A stretch of DNA of 64,000 nucleotides, taken from assembly GCF_000719285.1 (NCBI RefSeq), contig NZ_JOFS01000009.1, forward strand, positions 186,001 through 250,000. Reading direction: 5' to 3'. Positions 9,125-16,774 of this stretch are shown here, piece after piece. This DNA comes from Streptomyces bicolor (GTDB lineage Bacteria > Actinomycetota > Actinomycetes > Streptomycetales > Streptomycetaceae). The notes beneath the pieces are model-generated. The model had not been told where the DNA came from. It ran no database searches and saw only the letters and a list, made by a program, of their open reading frames with translations. The translations under genes were made by a program, and so were the position numbers. Position 1 is the first letter of the stretch, and every line of letters begins with the position of its first letter.

Positions 9125-10684
9125 ATGACCCCGGAGACCGGGTCCGTGTCCCCCGACCGACGCCGTTTCCTGACCGCCGGCGCCGCCGTGCTCGGCGCCG
9201 CGGCCTCCGCCCAGCTGTGGCTGCCGACGGCCGCCCGGGCAGCCGAAACCCCGCTGCCCGACGGCGTGTTCAGCCTCGGCGTGGCCTCCGGCGACCCGCT
9301 GCCCGACGGCATCGTGCTGTGGACCCGGCTCGCCCCCGACCCGCTGAACGGCGGCGGGATGCCCGAAAGCGTGGTGACCGTGGAGTGGGAGCTCGCCGAG
9401 GACGAGCGGTTCAGGAAGCCGGTGCGCCGGGGCGTCGCCCAGGCCCGGCCCGAGCTGGGGCACAGCGTCCACGTGGACGTACGGAAGCTGCGCCCGGGCC
9501 GTACCTACTGGTACCGCTTCCGCGCCGGCGGGCAGCTCTCGCCCATCGGCCGCACCCGCACCGCGCCCCACCCGAACAGCTCCGGCGGCCGGGTCCGCAT
9601 GGCGCTGGCCTCCTGCCAGAACTGGCAGCACGGCTACTTCACGCCGTACGCCGACATGCTGGTCCAGGACCCCGACTTCGTGCTGTTCGTCGGCGACTAC
9701 ATCTACGAGTCCCGGCCGTCGGCGACCGCACTGCGCAAGCATGAGGGCACCGACGAGCCGTACAGCCTGGTGCAGTACCGCAACCGGTACGCCCAGTACC
9801 GCACCGACCCGGACCTCGCCGCGATGCACGCGAACGCGCCCTGGGTGGTCACCTTCGACGACCACGAGGTCGACAACGACTTCGCCGGCGAGATCCCGCA
9901 GGACCCCGACAAGCAGCCGCACGACGCGTTCGTGGCCCGGCTGACCGCGGGCTACCAGGCGTTCTACGAGCACATGCCGGTCCGCGCGAGCGCCATCCCG
10001 AACGGCCCGCACATCCAGATGTACCGCCGCCTGGAGTTCGGCCGCCTGGCCCGGCTCAGCGTGCTGGACACCCGGCAGTACCGCAGCGACCAGGCCACCA
10101 GCCAGGAAGGCGCCCAGGACCCCTCGCTCACCATGCTCGGCGCCGAGCAGAAGCGGTGGCTCATCGACGGGCTGCGCCACTCGCCGGCCCGCTGGAACAT
10201 GATCGGCTCGCAGATCATGATGGCCGAGACCGACCTCAAGGTCGGTGAGGGCAAGCTCTGGTACTACGACGCCTGGGACGGCTACCAGGTCGAACGCAAC
10301 GCCCTGATGCAGGAGTTGAAGCAGGTCCGCAATCCGGTCGTGTTCACCGGCGACCGCCATCTGACGATGATCAGCGACCTCAAGGAGGACTACGCCGACC
10401 CGGACTCCGCCGTCGTCGGCGCCGAGTTCGTCGGTACGTCCATCTCCAGCAACGGCGACCAGGACCAGGCCGCCTTCCACAAGGAGTGGGACCCGCGCCT
10501 GCCGGACAACCCGCACTGGAAGCTGCTCGACGCCCACCGCGGCTACCACCTCTTCGACATCCGCCGTGACGGCATCGACGCGCAGGTGCGGATCGTGGAC
10601 ACGGTCCGGCAGCAGACCGCTACGCCGAGCACTCTGGCGCGGCTGCGGGTCGAGGCGGGCCGGCCGGGCGTCGAGGTCGTGTAA
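9125..10684 (+). CDS. phoD: Tat-exported PhoD-like alkaline phosphatase / phosphodiesterase
   Basis: Encodes 519 residues. A twin-arginine signal (SPDRRRFLTAGAAVLG, residues about 9-24) points to folded export by Tat. After an N-terminal Fn3-like domain come PhoD metallophosphatase motifs: LASCQNW, FVGDYIYE, FDDHEVDND and FTGDRH, which supply the metal ligands. PhoD enzymes hydrolyse phosphomonoesters and diesters, including teichoic acids, at the cell surface. ATG 9125 is chosen so that the Tat motif sits near the N-terminus. A GTG at 9089 is in frame but less likely. It is followed immediately by a hairpin at 10707-10732. Its place next to a teichoic-acid-like cluster suggests wall-polymer phosphate turnover, as an inference. 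Confidence 0.88.
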   Translation: MTPETGSVSPDRRRFLTAGAAVLGAAASAQLWLPTAARAAETPLPDGVFSLGVASGDPLPDGIVLWTRLAPDPLNGGGMPESVVTVEWELAEDERFRKPVRRGVAQARPELGHSVHVDVRKLRPGRTYWYRFRAGGQLSPIGRTRTAPHPNSSGGRVRMALASCQNWQHGYFTPYADMLVQDPDFVLFVGDYIYESRPSATALRKHEGTDEPYSLVQYRNRYAQYRTDPDLAAMHANAPWVVTFDDHEVDNDFAGEIPQDPDKQPHDAFVARLTAGYQAFYEHMPVRASAIPNGPHIQMYRRLEFGRLARLSVLDTRQYRSDQATSQEGAQDPSLTMLGAEQKRWLIDGLRHSPARWNMIGSQIMMAETDLKVGEGKLWYYDAWDGYQVERNALMQELKQVRNPVVFTGDRHLTMISDLKEDYADPDSAVVGAEFVGTSISSNGDQDQAAFHKEWDPRLPDNPHWKLLDAHRGYHLFDIRRDGIDAQVRIVDTVRQQTATPSTLARLRVEAGRPGVEVV

Positions 10685-10699
10685 CTCCCGTCACCGCTG

Positions 10700-11403
10700 G
10701 TGGGGGACCTGGGACTCATCCGTGTCCCAGGTCACTCTCCTGAGTTCTTCGCCGACGCCCCCGACGACGGGACGATCGAGCGGATCGACTGGCTGGAGCA
10801 CATGCTCCGCAGGCCGCCGTACGACAAGCCCACCCCCAGCTTCTGGCGCCGGCACCGGCACGACCGGCTCGTCGAGCGCTGGGCCCGGGCGGTCGGCCGG
10901 GAGCGGGTCACCGTCGTCGTGGTCGACGACCGGGACCGGGAGGGGCTGATGCGCACCTTCGAGGTGCTGCTCGGGGTGCCCGCGGGGTTACTGCGGCCGG
11001 GTCCGGACGCGGCGAATCGCTCGCTCACCCTCGCCGAGACCGAAATGCTGCGGAACCTTAATAAGGAATTCCGCGCCAATCTGCCCGCGGAGCTCTATTC
11101 ACAGCTCGCCCGGAACGGCGCCGTGACGCATATGAAGAACACGTGCACTCCCGGTCCCGGCGACGTGAAGATCGGCACCCCGCGATGGGCCGTCGAGGCC
11201 GCCGCCGAGGCCGGCGCGGAGATCGCGGAGCGTATTGGCCGGACGGGAATCGGAGTCATCGGAGACATGCGGCTTTTGTCGGAAATGCAAAAGCCGTGCG
11301 GCACACCGCGGCCGCCAAGTCACGCACGGTTCACCCGACGTCGTCCAAGGAACTGGTGCGAGTACTCGGCCATCGCTGCCTCAAGCGGCTGCGGCTTCGG
11401 TGA
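10700..11403 (+). pseudogene. Decayed sulfotransferase-like gene (5'-truncated and frameshifted)
   Basis: An open frame from 10700 encodes WLEHMLRRPPYDKPTPSFW, RLVERWARAVGRERV, VVVDDRDREGL and LPAELYSQL. This looks like the C-terminal two thirds of sulfotransferase-like proteins found in Streptomyces polysaccharide loci. The P-loop N-terminus that binds PAPS is absent, and the first 11 codons are just the phosphatase terminator hairpin. The frame then runs into atypical composition. Moving to the next frame at the AAAA at 11289-11292 gives a credible ending, KAVRHTAAAKSRTVHP...RLRLR, stopping at 11403. One lost A explains this. So the gene has two lesions and is probably dead. Family assignment is tentative, since only the less conserved half remains. 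Confidence 0.55.
10707..10732 (+). terminator. Terminator after the PhoD-like gene
   Basis: Perfect 9-bp stem ACCTGGGAC (10707-10715) / GTCCCAGGT (10724-10732), 22 bp past the phosphatase stop. Confidence 0.7.
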
Positions 11404-11583
11404 GCCTGTGCCGTTACTCACAGCAATTCCGTGAACGTCCGCGCACACTCTCGGCAAGGACCATGCGTACAAGGTGAATGACAGGTTGCGCGCACATATG
11501 CAGCCGGGGACGCTCACCTTGCACTGCGGTAACCCCAAGTGGGACCATTTCCAAGTTCCCAGTCGCCACAAGGTAGGTCACCT

Positions 11584-13083
11584 GTGTCCCAGCACATAGC
11601 CAAGCCCCGTACCACCGCAGTGATCCTGGCCGGTGGTACCGGTCAGCGCGTGGGTCTGTCGATCCCCAAGCAGCTGCTGAAGATCGCCGGCAAGGCAGTC
11701 ATCGAGCACACGCTGACCACCTTCGAGAAGGCCGACTCGATCGACGACGTCATCGTGCTGATGGCGCCCGGTTATGTGCCGGACATCGAGAAGATCGTCG
11801 CCAAGGCCGGGTTCACGAAGGTCAAGAAGATCATCGAGGGTGGCAATACCCGTAACGAGACGACCGAGCGCGCCATCGAGGCCCTCGGTGAGGGCCTGGC
11901 CGAGGGCGAGGACCTCAACGTCCTGTTCCACGATGCCGTGCGTCCCCTGCTGTCGCAGCGCGTGATCGACGACTGTGTCGTGGCGCTGGAGCGCTACCAG
12001 GCCGTCGACGTCGCCATCCCGTCCGCGGACACCATCATCGTGACCCGCACGCACGGCGAGGACGGCGAGTTCATCACCGAGATCCCGGACCGCTCCCGGC
12101 TGCGCCGCGGCCAGACCCCGCAGGCCTTCAAGCTGTCCACGATCAAGCGGGCCTACGACGTCGCCGCCGGTGACCCCAACTTCCAGGCCACGGACGACTG
12201 CTCCGTCGTGCTCAAGTACCTGCCGGACGTGCCGATCCACGTCGTCGCGGGTGACGAGTACAACATGAAGGTCACCCAGCCCGTCGACGTCTTCATCGCC
12301 GACAAGCTCTTCCAGCTGGCCTCCACCGCCGCTCCCGAGCAGGTGAGCGAGGAGGCCTACCGCGAGCTGCTGACCGGCAAGACCGTCGTCGTCTTCGGCG
12401 GTTCCTACGGCATCGGCAAGGACATCGCCGAACTCGCCGAGTCCTACGGCGCCAAGGTGTACGCGCTGGGCCGCTCCACCACCGGCACCCACGTGGAGAA
12501 CCCGGAGGAGGTCGACGACGCGCTGTCCAAGGCCTACGCCGAGACCGGGCGCATCGACTACGTCGTCAACACCGCCGGCGTCCTGCGCATCGGCAAGCTC
12601 GCCGAGACCGACAACGCCACCATCGAGGAGGCGCTGAAGGTCAACTACCTGGCCCCGGTGCAGATCGCGCGCTCCTCGTACAAGTACCTGGCGGAGACCA
12701 ACGGCCAGCTGCTGCTGTACACCTCCAGCAGCTACACCCGCGGTCGCGCCGAGTACAGCCTGTACTCCTCGACCAAGGCCGCCATGGTGAACCTCACCCA
12801 GGCCCTGTCCGACGAGTGGGTCGGCGACGGCATCCGCGTCAACTGCATCAACCCGGAGCGCACCGCCACCCCGATGCGCACCAAGGCCTTCGGCCAGGAG
12901 CCCGCGGGCAGCCTGCTCTCCTCCGAGGCCGTCGCCCGCACCTCCCTCGACGTGCTGCTCTCCGAGCTGACCGGCCATGTGATCGACGTCCGCCAGCAGG
13001 ACCCGACGGCGGCCGCCGGCAAGGCGTCCGGCTTCGAGCAGGCGCTCGCCAGTGTCCTGGACCGCCAGGACGGCATGGCATAA
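11584..13083 (+). CDS. Bifunctional cytidylyltransferase / SDR oxidoreductase (CDP-ribitol-type synthesis)
   Basis: Encodes 499 residues in two domains. Residues 1-230 are IspD/TarI-like: AVILAGGTGQRVG and PKQLL for CTP binding, then LFHDAVRPL and RGQTPQAFK. Residues about 250-480 are a short-chain dehydrogenase: GGSYGIGKD for the nucleotide, NTAG, and the YSSTK catalytic pair. The same domain order occurs in Haemophilus Bcs1/Acs1, which reduces ribulose-5-phosphate and activates it to CDP-ribitol. With two TagF-like polymerases next to it, supply of a CDP-polyol for a wall polymer is the natural reading. The exact polyol is not provable here. GTG 11584 follows an AAGGTAGG site and begins directly before the IspD fold. 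A CAAGGTGA/TCACCTTG inverted repeat lies upstream (11474-11520). Confidence 0.85.
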   Translation: MSQHIAKPRTTAVILAGGTGQRVGLSIPKQLLKIAGKAVIEHTLTTFEKADSIDDVIVLMAPGYVPDIEKIVAKAGFTKVKKIIEGGNTRNETTERAIEALGEGLAEGEDLNVLFHDAVRPLLSQRVIDDCVVALERYQAVDVAIPSADTIIVTRTHGEDGEFITEIPDRSRLRRGQTPQAFKLSTIKRAYDVAAGDPNFQATDDCSVVLKYLPDVPIHVVAGDEYNMKVTQPVDVFIADKLFQLASTAAPEQVSEEAYRELLTGKTVVVFGGSYGIGKDIAELAESYGAKVYALGRSTTGTHVENPEEVDDALSKAYAETGRIDYVVNTAGVLRIGKLAETDNATIEEALKVNYLAPVQIARSSYKYLAETNGQLLLYTSSSYTRGRAEYSLYSSTKAAMVNLTQALSDEWVGDGIRVNCINPERTATPMRTKAFGQEPAGSLLSSEAVARTSLDVLLSELTGHVIDVRQQDPTAAAGKASGFEQALASVLDRQDGMA

Positions 13084-13201
13084 TCAGAAGTCAATAGCCT
13101 TATGGAATTCAGGCCTCTGCGATTCTTCGTTCACGAAGAATTCACAGGGGCCTGAGTCCTTCACCCCTTCAGACCGGCCCCTCTCCCTGAGCAGGTTCTC
13201 C

Positions 13202-15301
13202 GTGATATCCACCGCTATTCGCGTCGCCCGGGTGGGCAGCCCGGCCGAGCTGGCCGCGGCGGCCCTCATGATCCTGGGCTTCCCGGCGCTCATGCTGGCC
13301 GCGCTCGTCCCGAGCGTTCCCGCCTTCGCGGCCGCGGCCGCCGTGACGTACCTGGCGGACCACTATCTGCACCGCAAGGGCAGCTATCTGGTCAACCGCC
13401 TGAGCAAGGTCCGGGCCGGTCTGTCGATCCGCTTCCTGATCCGCCAGCTGCTGCTGGTCCTCCTGCTGGCCCGGCTCGGCCTCGCGGACGACCTGATCTA
13501 CTACGGCGCCATCGCGTGCTTCATAGCCTTCTACGGCCTCCAGGCCCCGCACGGCGCGCTGGTCACCCTGATCCGCAACCGCCGCCGTATGCCGGTCGCC
13601 ACCCGCAACGTCGACCTCGCCTCCCGCATCCGCATCCCGGACGCCCCGCCGCGCCGGCTGCTGCACCGCTCCGCCGAGAAGATGCTGCACCTCGACCTCG
13701 CGGCCGTCGCCGGCATCCTGGCCTCGGCCGCCCTGGAGTCGGCCGTCGCCGGCTTCATCGGCATCGGCGTCACGGTGGGCCTGGGCTGCCTGTACGTCCT
13801 CGCGCTCGTGCCGTACGTCCGCGGCCGCAAGGTCCCGCCGAACGCCGAGACCGTCCTGGCCGCCGTCGACGACTGGCTGGCCGAGTACCGCCCCGAGACG
13901 GTGCTGTACTTCTCCGGCTCCAAGGACTCCGCCTACCAGGTCAACATGTGGCTGGAGACCATGGAGCAGCTGGACTCCAAGCCGCTGATCATCCTGCGCG
14001 AGCGCGTCATCCTGAACAACCTGGCGCCCACCACGGTCCCCGTGATCTGCGTGCCCGGTGGCGTGCACCTGATGAACCTGGACCTGTCCAACGTGCGCGT
14101 CGCGCTGTACGCCGCGAACGTCGGCAAGAACATCCACCTGCTGCGCGTCCCCACCATGAAGCACGTCTTCATCGGCCACGGCGACAGCGACAAGCTGGCC
14201 AGCGTCAACCCGTACAGCAAGGTCTACGACGAGGTGTGGACCGCCGGCCGCGCGGGCCGCGACCGCTACGCCATCGCCGACGTCGGTGTCCGCGACGACG
14301 ACATCGTCGAGGTCGGCCGCCCGCAGCTGGCGCCGATCCAGGGCTGGAACGGCGTCCCCGAGGGCCCCCGCGGCGGAGCCGCTGATGGACGCTGTCCGAC
14401 CGTGCTCTACGCGCCCACCTGGGAGGGCTGGGACGGCAACCCCGGCAACACCTCGATCGTGCTGGCCGGCGAGAACATCGTGAAGAAGCTGGTCAAGGCC
14501 GACCCGCCGGTCCGCGTCCTGTACAAGCCGCACCCCTTCACCGGCACCGTCAGCAAGGAGGCCGGCGCCGCGCACCGCCGGATCACCGCCCTGGTCGAGC
14601 AGGCCGCCACCGAGCGGGCCGCCGACTCGCGCTTCCCGGCCGACAGCGCCGCGCAGGCCGCCGCCAAGGCCGAGCTGGCCCGTATCGAGGCCCGCCTCGC
14701 CGAGCTGTCCGGCAAGGGCAACGGGAACGCCAAGGGCGACGAGGCCGAGGCCACCCGTGACGGGCTGGTGGACATGCGCAAGCACGAGGAGATCGCCCGG
14801 CTGCGCGGTGAGTGGAACGACGCGTACTGGCGGTCCTTCCCGGTCTGGGAGCACCGCGTCATCACGGGCGCCGAGCCGCGCCTGTACGACTGCTTCAACG
14901 TCTCCGACGCGATGGTCTCCGACATCTCCAGCGTGGTCTCCGACTTCATCGCCAGCGGCAAGCCGTACGCCGTCACGGACTCCGCCGAGGTGGGCGTCGA
15001 GGAGTTCAAGCGGGCGAACACCGCGGTGCGCGCCGCGACGATCCTGTCCAACAGCGCGGCCGAGCTGGGCGAGCTGCTGGACGCCGTACGCGACCCGGCG
15101 GCGGACCCGCTCGCCGAGGACCGCAAGGATCTCAAGCGGTACCTGCTGGGCCCGGACGAGCCGACCTCCATCGTCCAGTTCAACACCGCGGTGGCGAACC
15201 TCGCGATCAAGGCCGAGACGCGCAACGTCGCCCAGGAGTCACGGCTGGCGGCCGTCCCCGAGCAGCGGATGGCGACGGCCGAGGACGATGTGACGGCCTG
15301 A
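13202..15301 (+). CDS. Membrane-anchored TagF-like CDP-glycerol/ribitol phosphotransferase 1
   Basis: Encodes about 699 residues. The first 220 residues hold several hydrophobic helices. The rest is a Glyphos_transf (TagF/TarL-type) domain: HGDSDK, KVYDEVWTAG, VEVGRPQL, YAPTWEGWDGNPGNTS, YKPHPFTG and SDISSVVSDFIASGKPYA. These enzymes move polyol-phosphate from its CDP carrier to a growing anionic wall polymer on the cytoplasmic face. GTG 13202 is preferred because the protein then matches the length of the paralogue at 16743-18791. The longer frame reaches back into the upstream gene. An extra EGPRGGAADG segment (about nt 14360-14390), absent from the paralogue, coincides with a palindromic repeat. 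It lies 118 bp downstream of the CDP-polyol gene and ends at a strong terminator. Confidence 0.86.
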   Translation: MISTAIRVARVGSPAELAAAALMILGFPALMLAALVPSVPAFAAAAAVTYLADHYLHRKGSYLVNRLSKVRAGLSIRFLIRQLLLVLLLARLGLADDLIYYGAIACFIAFYGLQAPHGALVTLIRNRRRMPVATRNVDLASRIRIPDAPPRRLLHRSAEKMLHLDLAAVAGILASAALESAVAGFIGIGVTVGLGCLYVLALVPYVRGRKVPPNAETVLAAVDDWLAEYRPETVLYFSGSKDSAYQVNMWLETMEQLDSKPLIILRERVILNNLAPTTVPVICVPGGVHLMNLDLSNVRVALYAANVGKNIHLLRVPTMKHVFIGHGDSDKLASVNPYSKVYDEVWTAGRAGRDRYAIADVGVRDDDIVEVGRPQLAPIQGWNGVPEGPRGGAADGRCPTVLYAPTWEGWDGNPGNTSIVLAGENIVKKLVKADPPVRVLYKPHPFTGTVSKEAGAAHRRITALVEQAATERAADSRFPADSAAQAAAKAELARIEARLAELSGKGNGNAKGDEAEATRDGLVDMRKHEEIARLRGEWNDAYWRSFPVWEHRVITGAEPRLYDCFNVSDAMVSDISSVVSDFIASGKPYAVTDSAEVGVEEFKRANTAVRAATILSNSAAELGELLDAVRDPAADPLAEDRKDLKRYLLGPDEPTSIVQFNTAVANLAIKAETRNVAQESRLAAVPEQRMATAEDDVTA
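14366..14385. repeat. Palindromic repeat element, copy 1 (inside the TagF-like gene)
   Basis: Core GCGGC-GGA-GCCGC at 14370-14382 within CCCGCGGCGGAGCCGCTGA. A 19-base match occurs at 25737-25755, and an inverted core at 31275-31287. Confidence 0.7.
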
Positions 15302-15319
15302 CCCGCGAACCGACGGCGC

Positions 15320-15348
15320 GGCCCCCGAGGAGCGAATCCTCGGGGGCC
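15320..15348 (+). terminator. Terminator after TagF-like gene 1
   Basis: GGCCCCCGAGGA (15320-15331), short loop, TCCTCGGGGGCC (15337-15348), then GTTTCC. Confidence 0.85.
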
Positions 15349-15433
15349 GTTTCCTGTGAACGGCCGCTTCTTGCCCGCTTCTTGCGGGCCTCTTACGTTG
15401 CCCGGACAGCGTGACTCCATGTCAGTTGCCTCG

Positions 15434-15449
15434 TGTGATCTGACTCACC
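15434..15449. promoter_or_regulatory. CRP-like half-site pair upstream of the GT2 gene
   Basis: TGTGATCTGACTCACC matches TGTGA-N6-TCAC(A) with one mismatch, 99 bp before the GTG start. It lies within a wider inverted repeat GTTGCCTC (15425-15432) / GAGGCAAC (15463-15470). Which regulator uses it is unknown. Confidence 0.3.
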
Positions 15450-15547
15450 AAACCACGGTTGTGAGGCAACCGCTTCCATCGCCCAGTCGTCTACCAGGTA
15501 GCGAATGAGGCGATACGGGGGAAATATCCCGTTGACAAGGGGGAAAC

Positions 15548-16774
15548 GTGACCGTCACGCAGCCTGATGTGACTGTGATCATCGGGGCGTACGAAGCGAT
15601 GCCGTATCTGGTCGAGTGCCTGGCATCCGTCGAGGCACAGACCATCGACCCGGAGCGCATCGAGGTCATCGCCGTCGACGACGGCTCCACGGACGGCACG
15701 GGGGAGTGCCTGGAGGAGTTCGCCGCCCGTGTGCCCATGCCGGTGACCGTGGTCCGGCAGGAGAACTCCGGGGGCCCCAGCGGTCCGCGCAACGTCGGTC
15801 TGGGCAAGGCGGCCGGGCGTTACGTCTTCTTCCTGGACGCCGACGACCGGCTGGGTCCCGAGGCCCTGGAGCGCATGGTCGCGATGGCCGACAAGAACGG
15901 CACCGACGTGGTACTCGGCCGCGTCGAGGGCGTCAACCGCACCGCGCCCAAGTCGATGTGGGGCAAGACGCTGGACCGGACCGACGTCTTCTCCTCCAAC
16001 ATCAAGTTCACGCTGAGCGCGCAGAAGCTCTTCCGCCGCGAGCTGCTCACCCGGCACAACATGCGCTTCGACGAGTCCCTGTGGACCGGCGAGGACGCGC
16101 TGTTCACGATGGAGGCCTATCTGCGGGCGAACGGCGTCTCCGTGATCGCCGACCACACCTGCTACTACCTGGTCGGCCGCGACGACGGCAAGCACGTGAC
16201 GAAGACCGGCGGATACACCCTGCGCTTCGACTCGGCGCGCGCCCTGATGAACCTGATAGCCGAGCACGTCCCCGCGGGTGACCGCCGCGACCTGCTCATG
16301 GTCCGCCCCTTCCTCATCACCCTGCTGCCGCAGTTCGGGCCCAAGTACGCCAAGGACAGCGAGAAAGTCCGGCAGCACAAGCTCGAACTGGCCAAGCCCC
16401 TCATGGACGCCTACTGGACCCCGGACATCGCCCGCCGCCTCAAGGTCGACGAGCGGCTGCGCCTGCACCTGGTCGCCGAACAGCGTCCCGAACTCCTCCT
16501 GCCCGTGGTGGAGTTCATCAAGGCCAAGAAGCAGGCGGCGGCCCTCCTGGAGAAGAAGGGCCGCCGTCTCTACCTCGCCTACCCGCACTTCAGGGACGCC
16601 GCCGCGGGGATACCCGACTCCGTGTACCTCGCCGAACCGCGCGAGGCCCGCGCCTTCCCCGGATACCGGGAGGGCGGCGTGGACTCGTTCCTGCGGCGGG
16701 CGGTGCGCAAGGCGCGCCGGGTGCTGAAGGCTTCGCGCGGGGCTACGCCGGGCGGGCGGGCTGCTGCGGCGTGA
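15548..16774 (+). CDS. GT2-family glycosyltransferase
   Basis: Encodes 408 residues starting with a GT-A fold: VTVIIGAYEAMPYL, DDGSTDGT for the nucleotide, FLDADDRL as the metal-binding DxD, and WTGEDALFTMEAYL carrying the ED catalytic-base motif. The C-terminal third is helical and basic, ending in KARRVLKAS, and has no obvious membrane helix, so the enzyme is probably cytosolic or peripheral. GTG 15548 follows AAGGGGG (15537-15543), a strong site. In this cluster it most likely adds a sugar to the wall-polymer linkage unit or backbone. Donor and acceptor cannot be read from sequence. Its last 32 bp overlap the convergent TagF-like gene. Confidence 0.88.
   Translation: MTVTQPDVTVIIGAYEAMPYLVECLASVEAQTIDPERIEVIAVDDGSTDGTGECLEEFAARVPMPVTVVRQENSGGPSGPRNVGLGKAAGRYVFFLDADDRLGPEALERMVAMADKNGTDVVLGRVEGVNRTAPKSMWGKTLDRTDVFSSNIKFTLSAQKLFRRELLTRHNMRFDESLWTGEDALFTMEAYLRANGVSVIADHTCYYLVGRDDGKHVTKTGGYTLRFDSARALMNLIAEHVPAGDRRDLLMVRPFLITLLPQFGPKYAKDSEKVRQHKLELAKPLMDAYWTPDIARRLKVDERLRLHLVAEQRPELLLPVVEFIKAKKQAAALLEKKGRRLYLAYPHFRDAAAGIPDSVYLAEPREARAFPGYREGGVDSFLRRAVRKARRVLKASRGATPGGRAAAA

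Noticed and set aside
7034..10549. A 1171-codon minus-strand open frame opposite the FG-GAP and PhoD genes
   Set aside because: It is antisense to well-supported secreted proteins; its composition follows the complement of their third-position GC bias.
13052..13201. An extended N-terminus for TagF-like protein 1
   Set aside because: It would overlap the end of the CDP-polyol gene and is unlike the paralogue; GTG 13202 gives the matching length.
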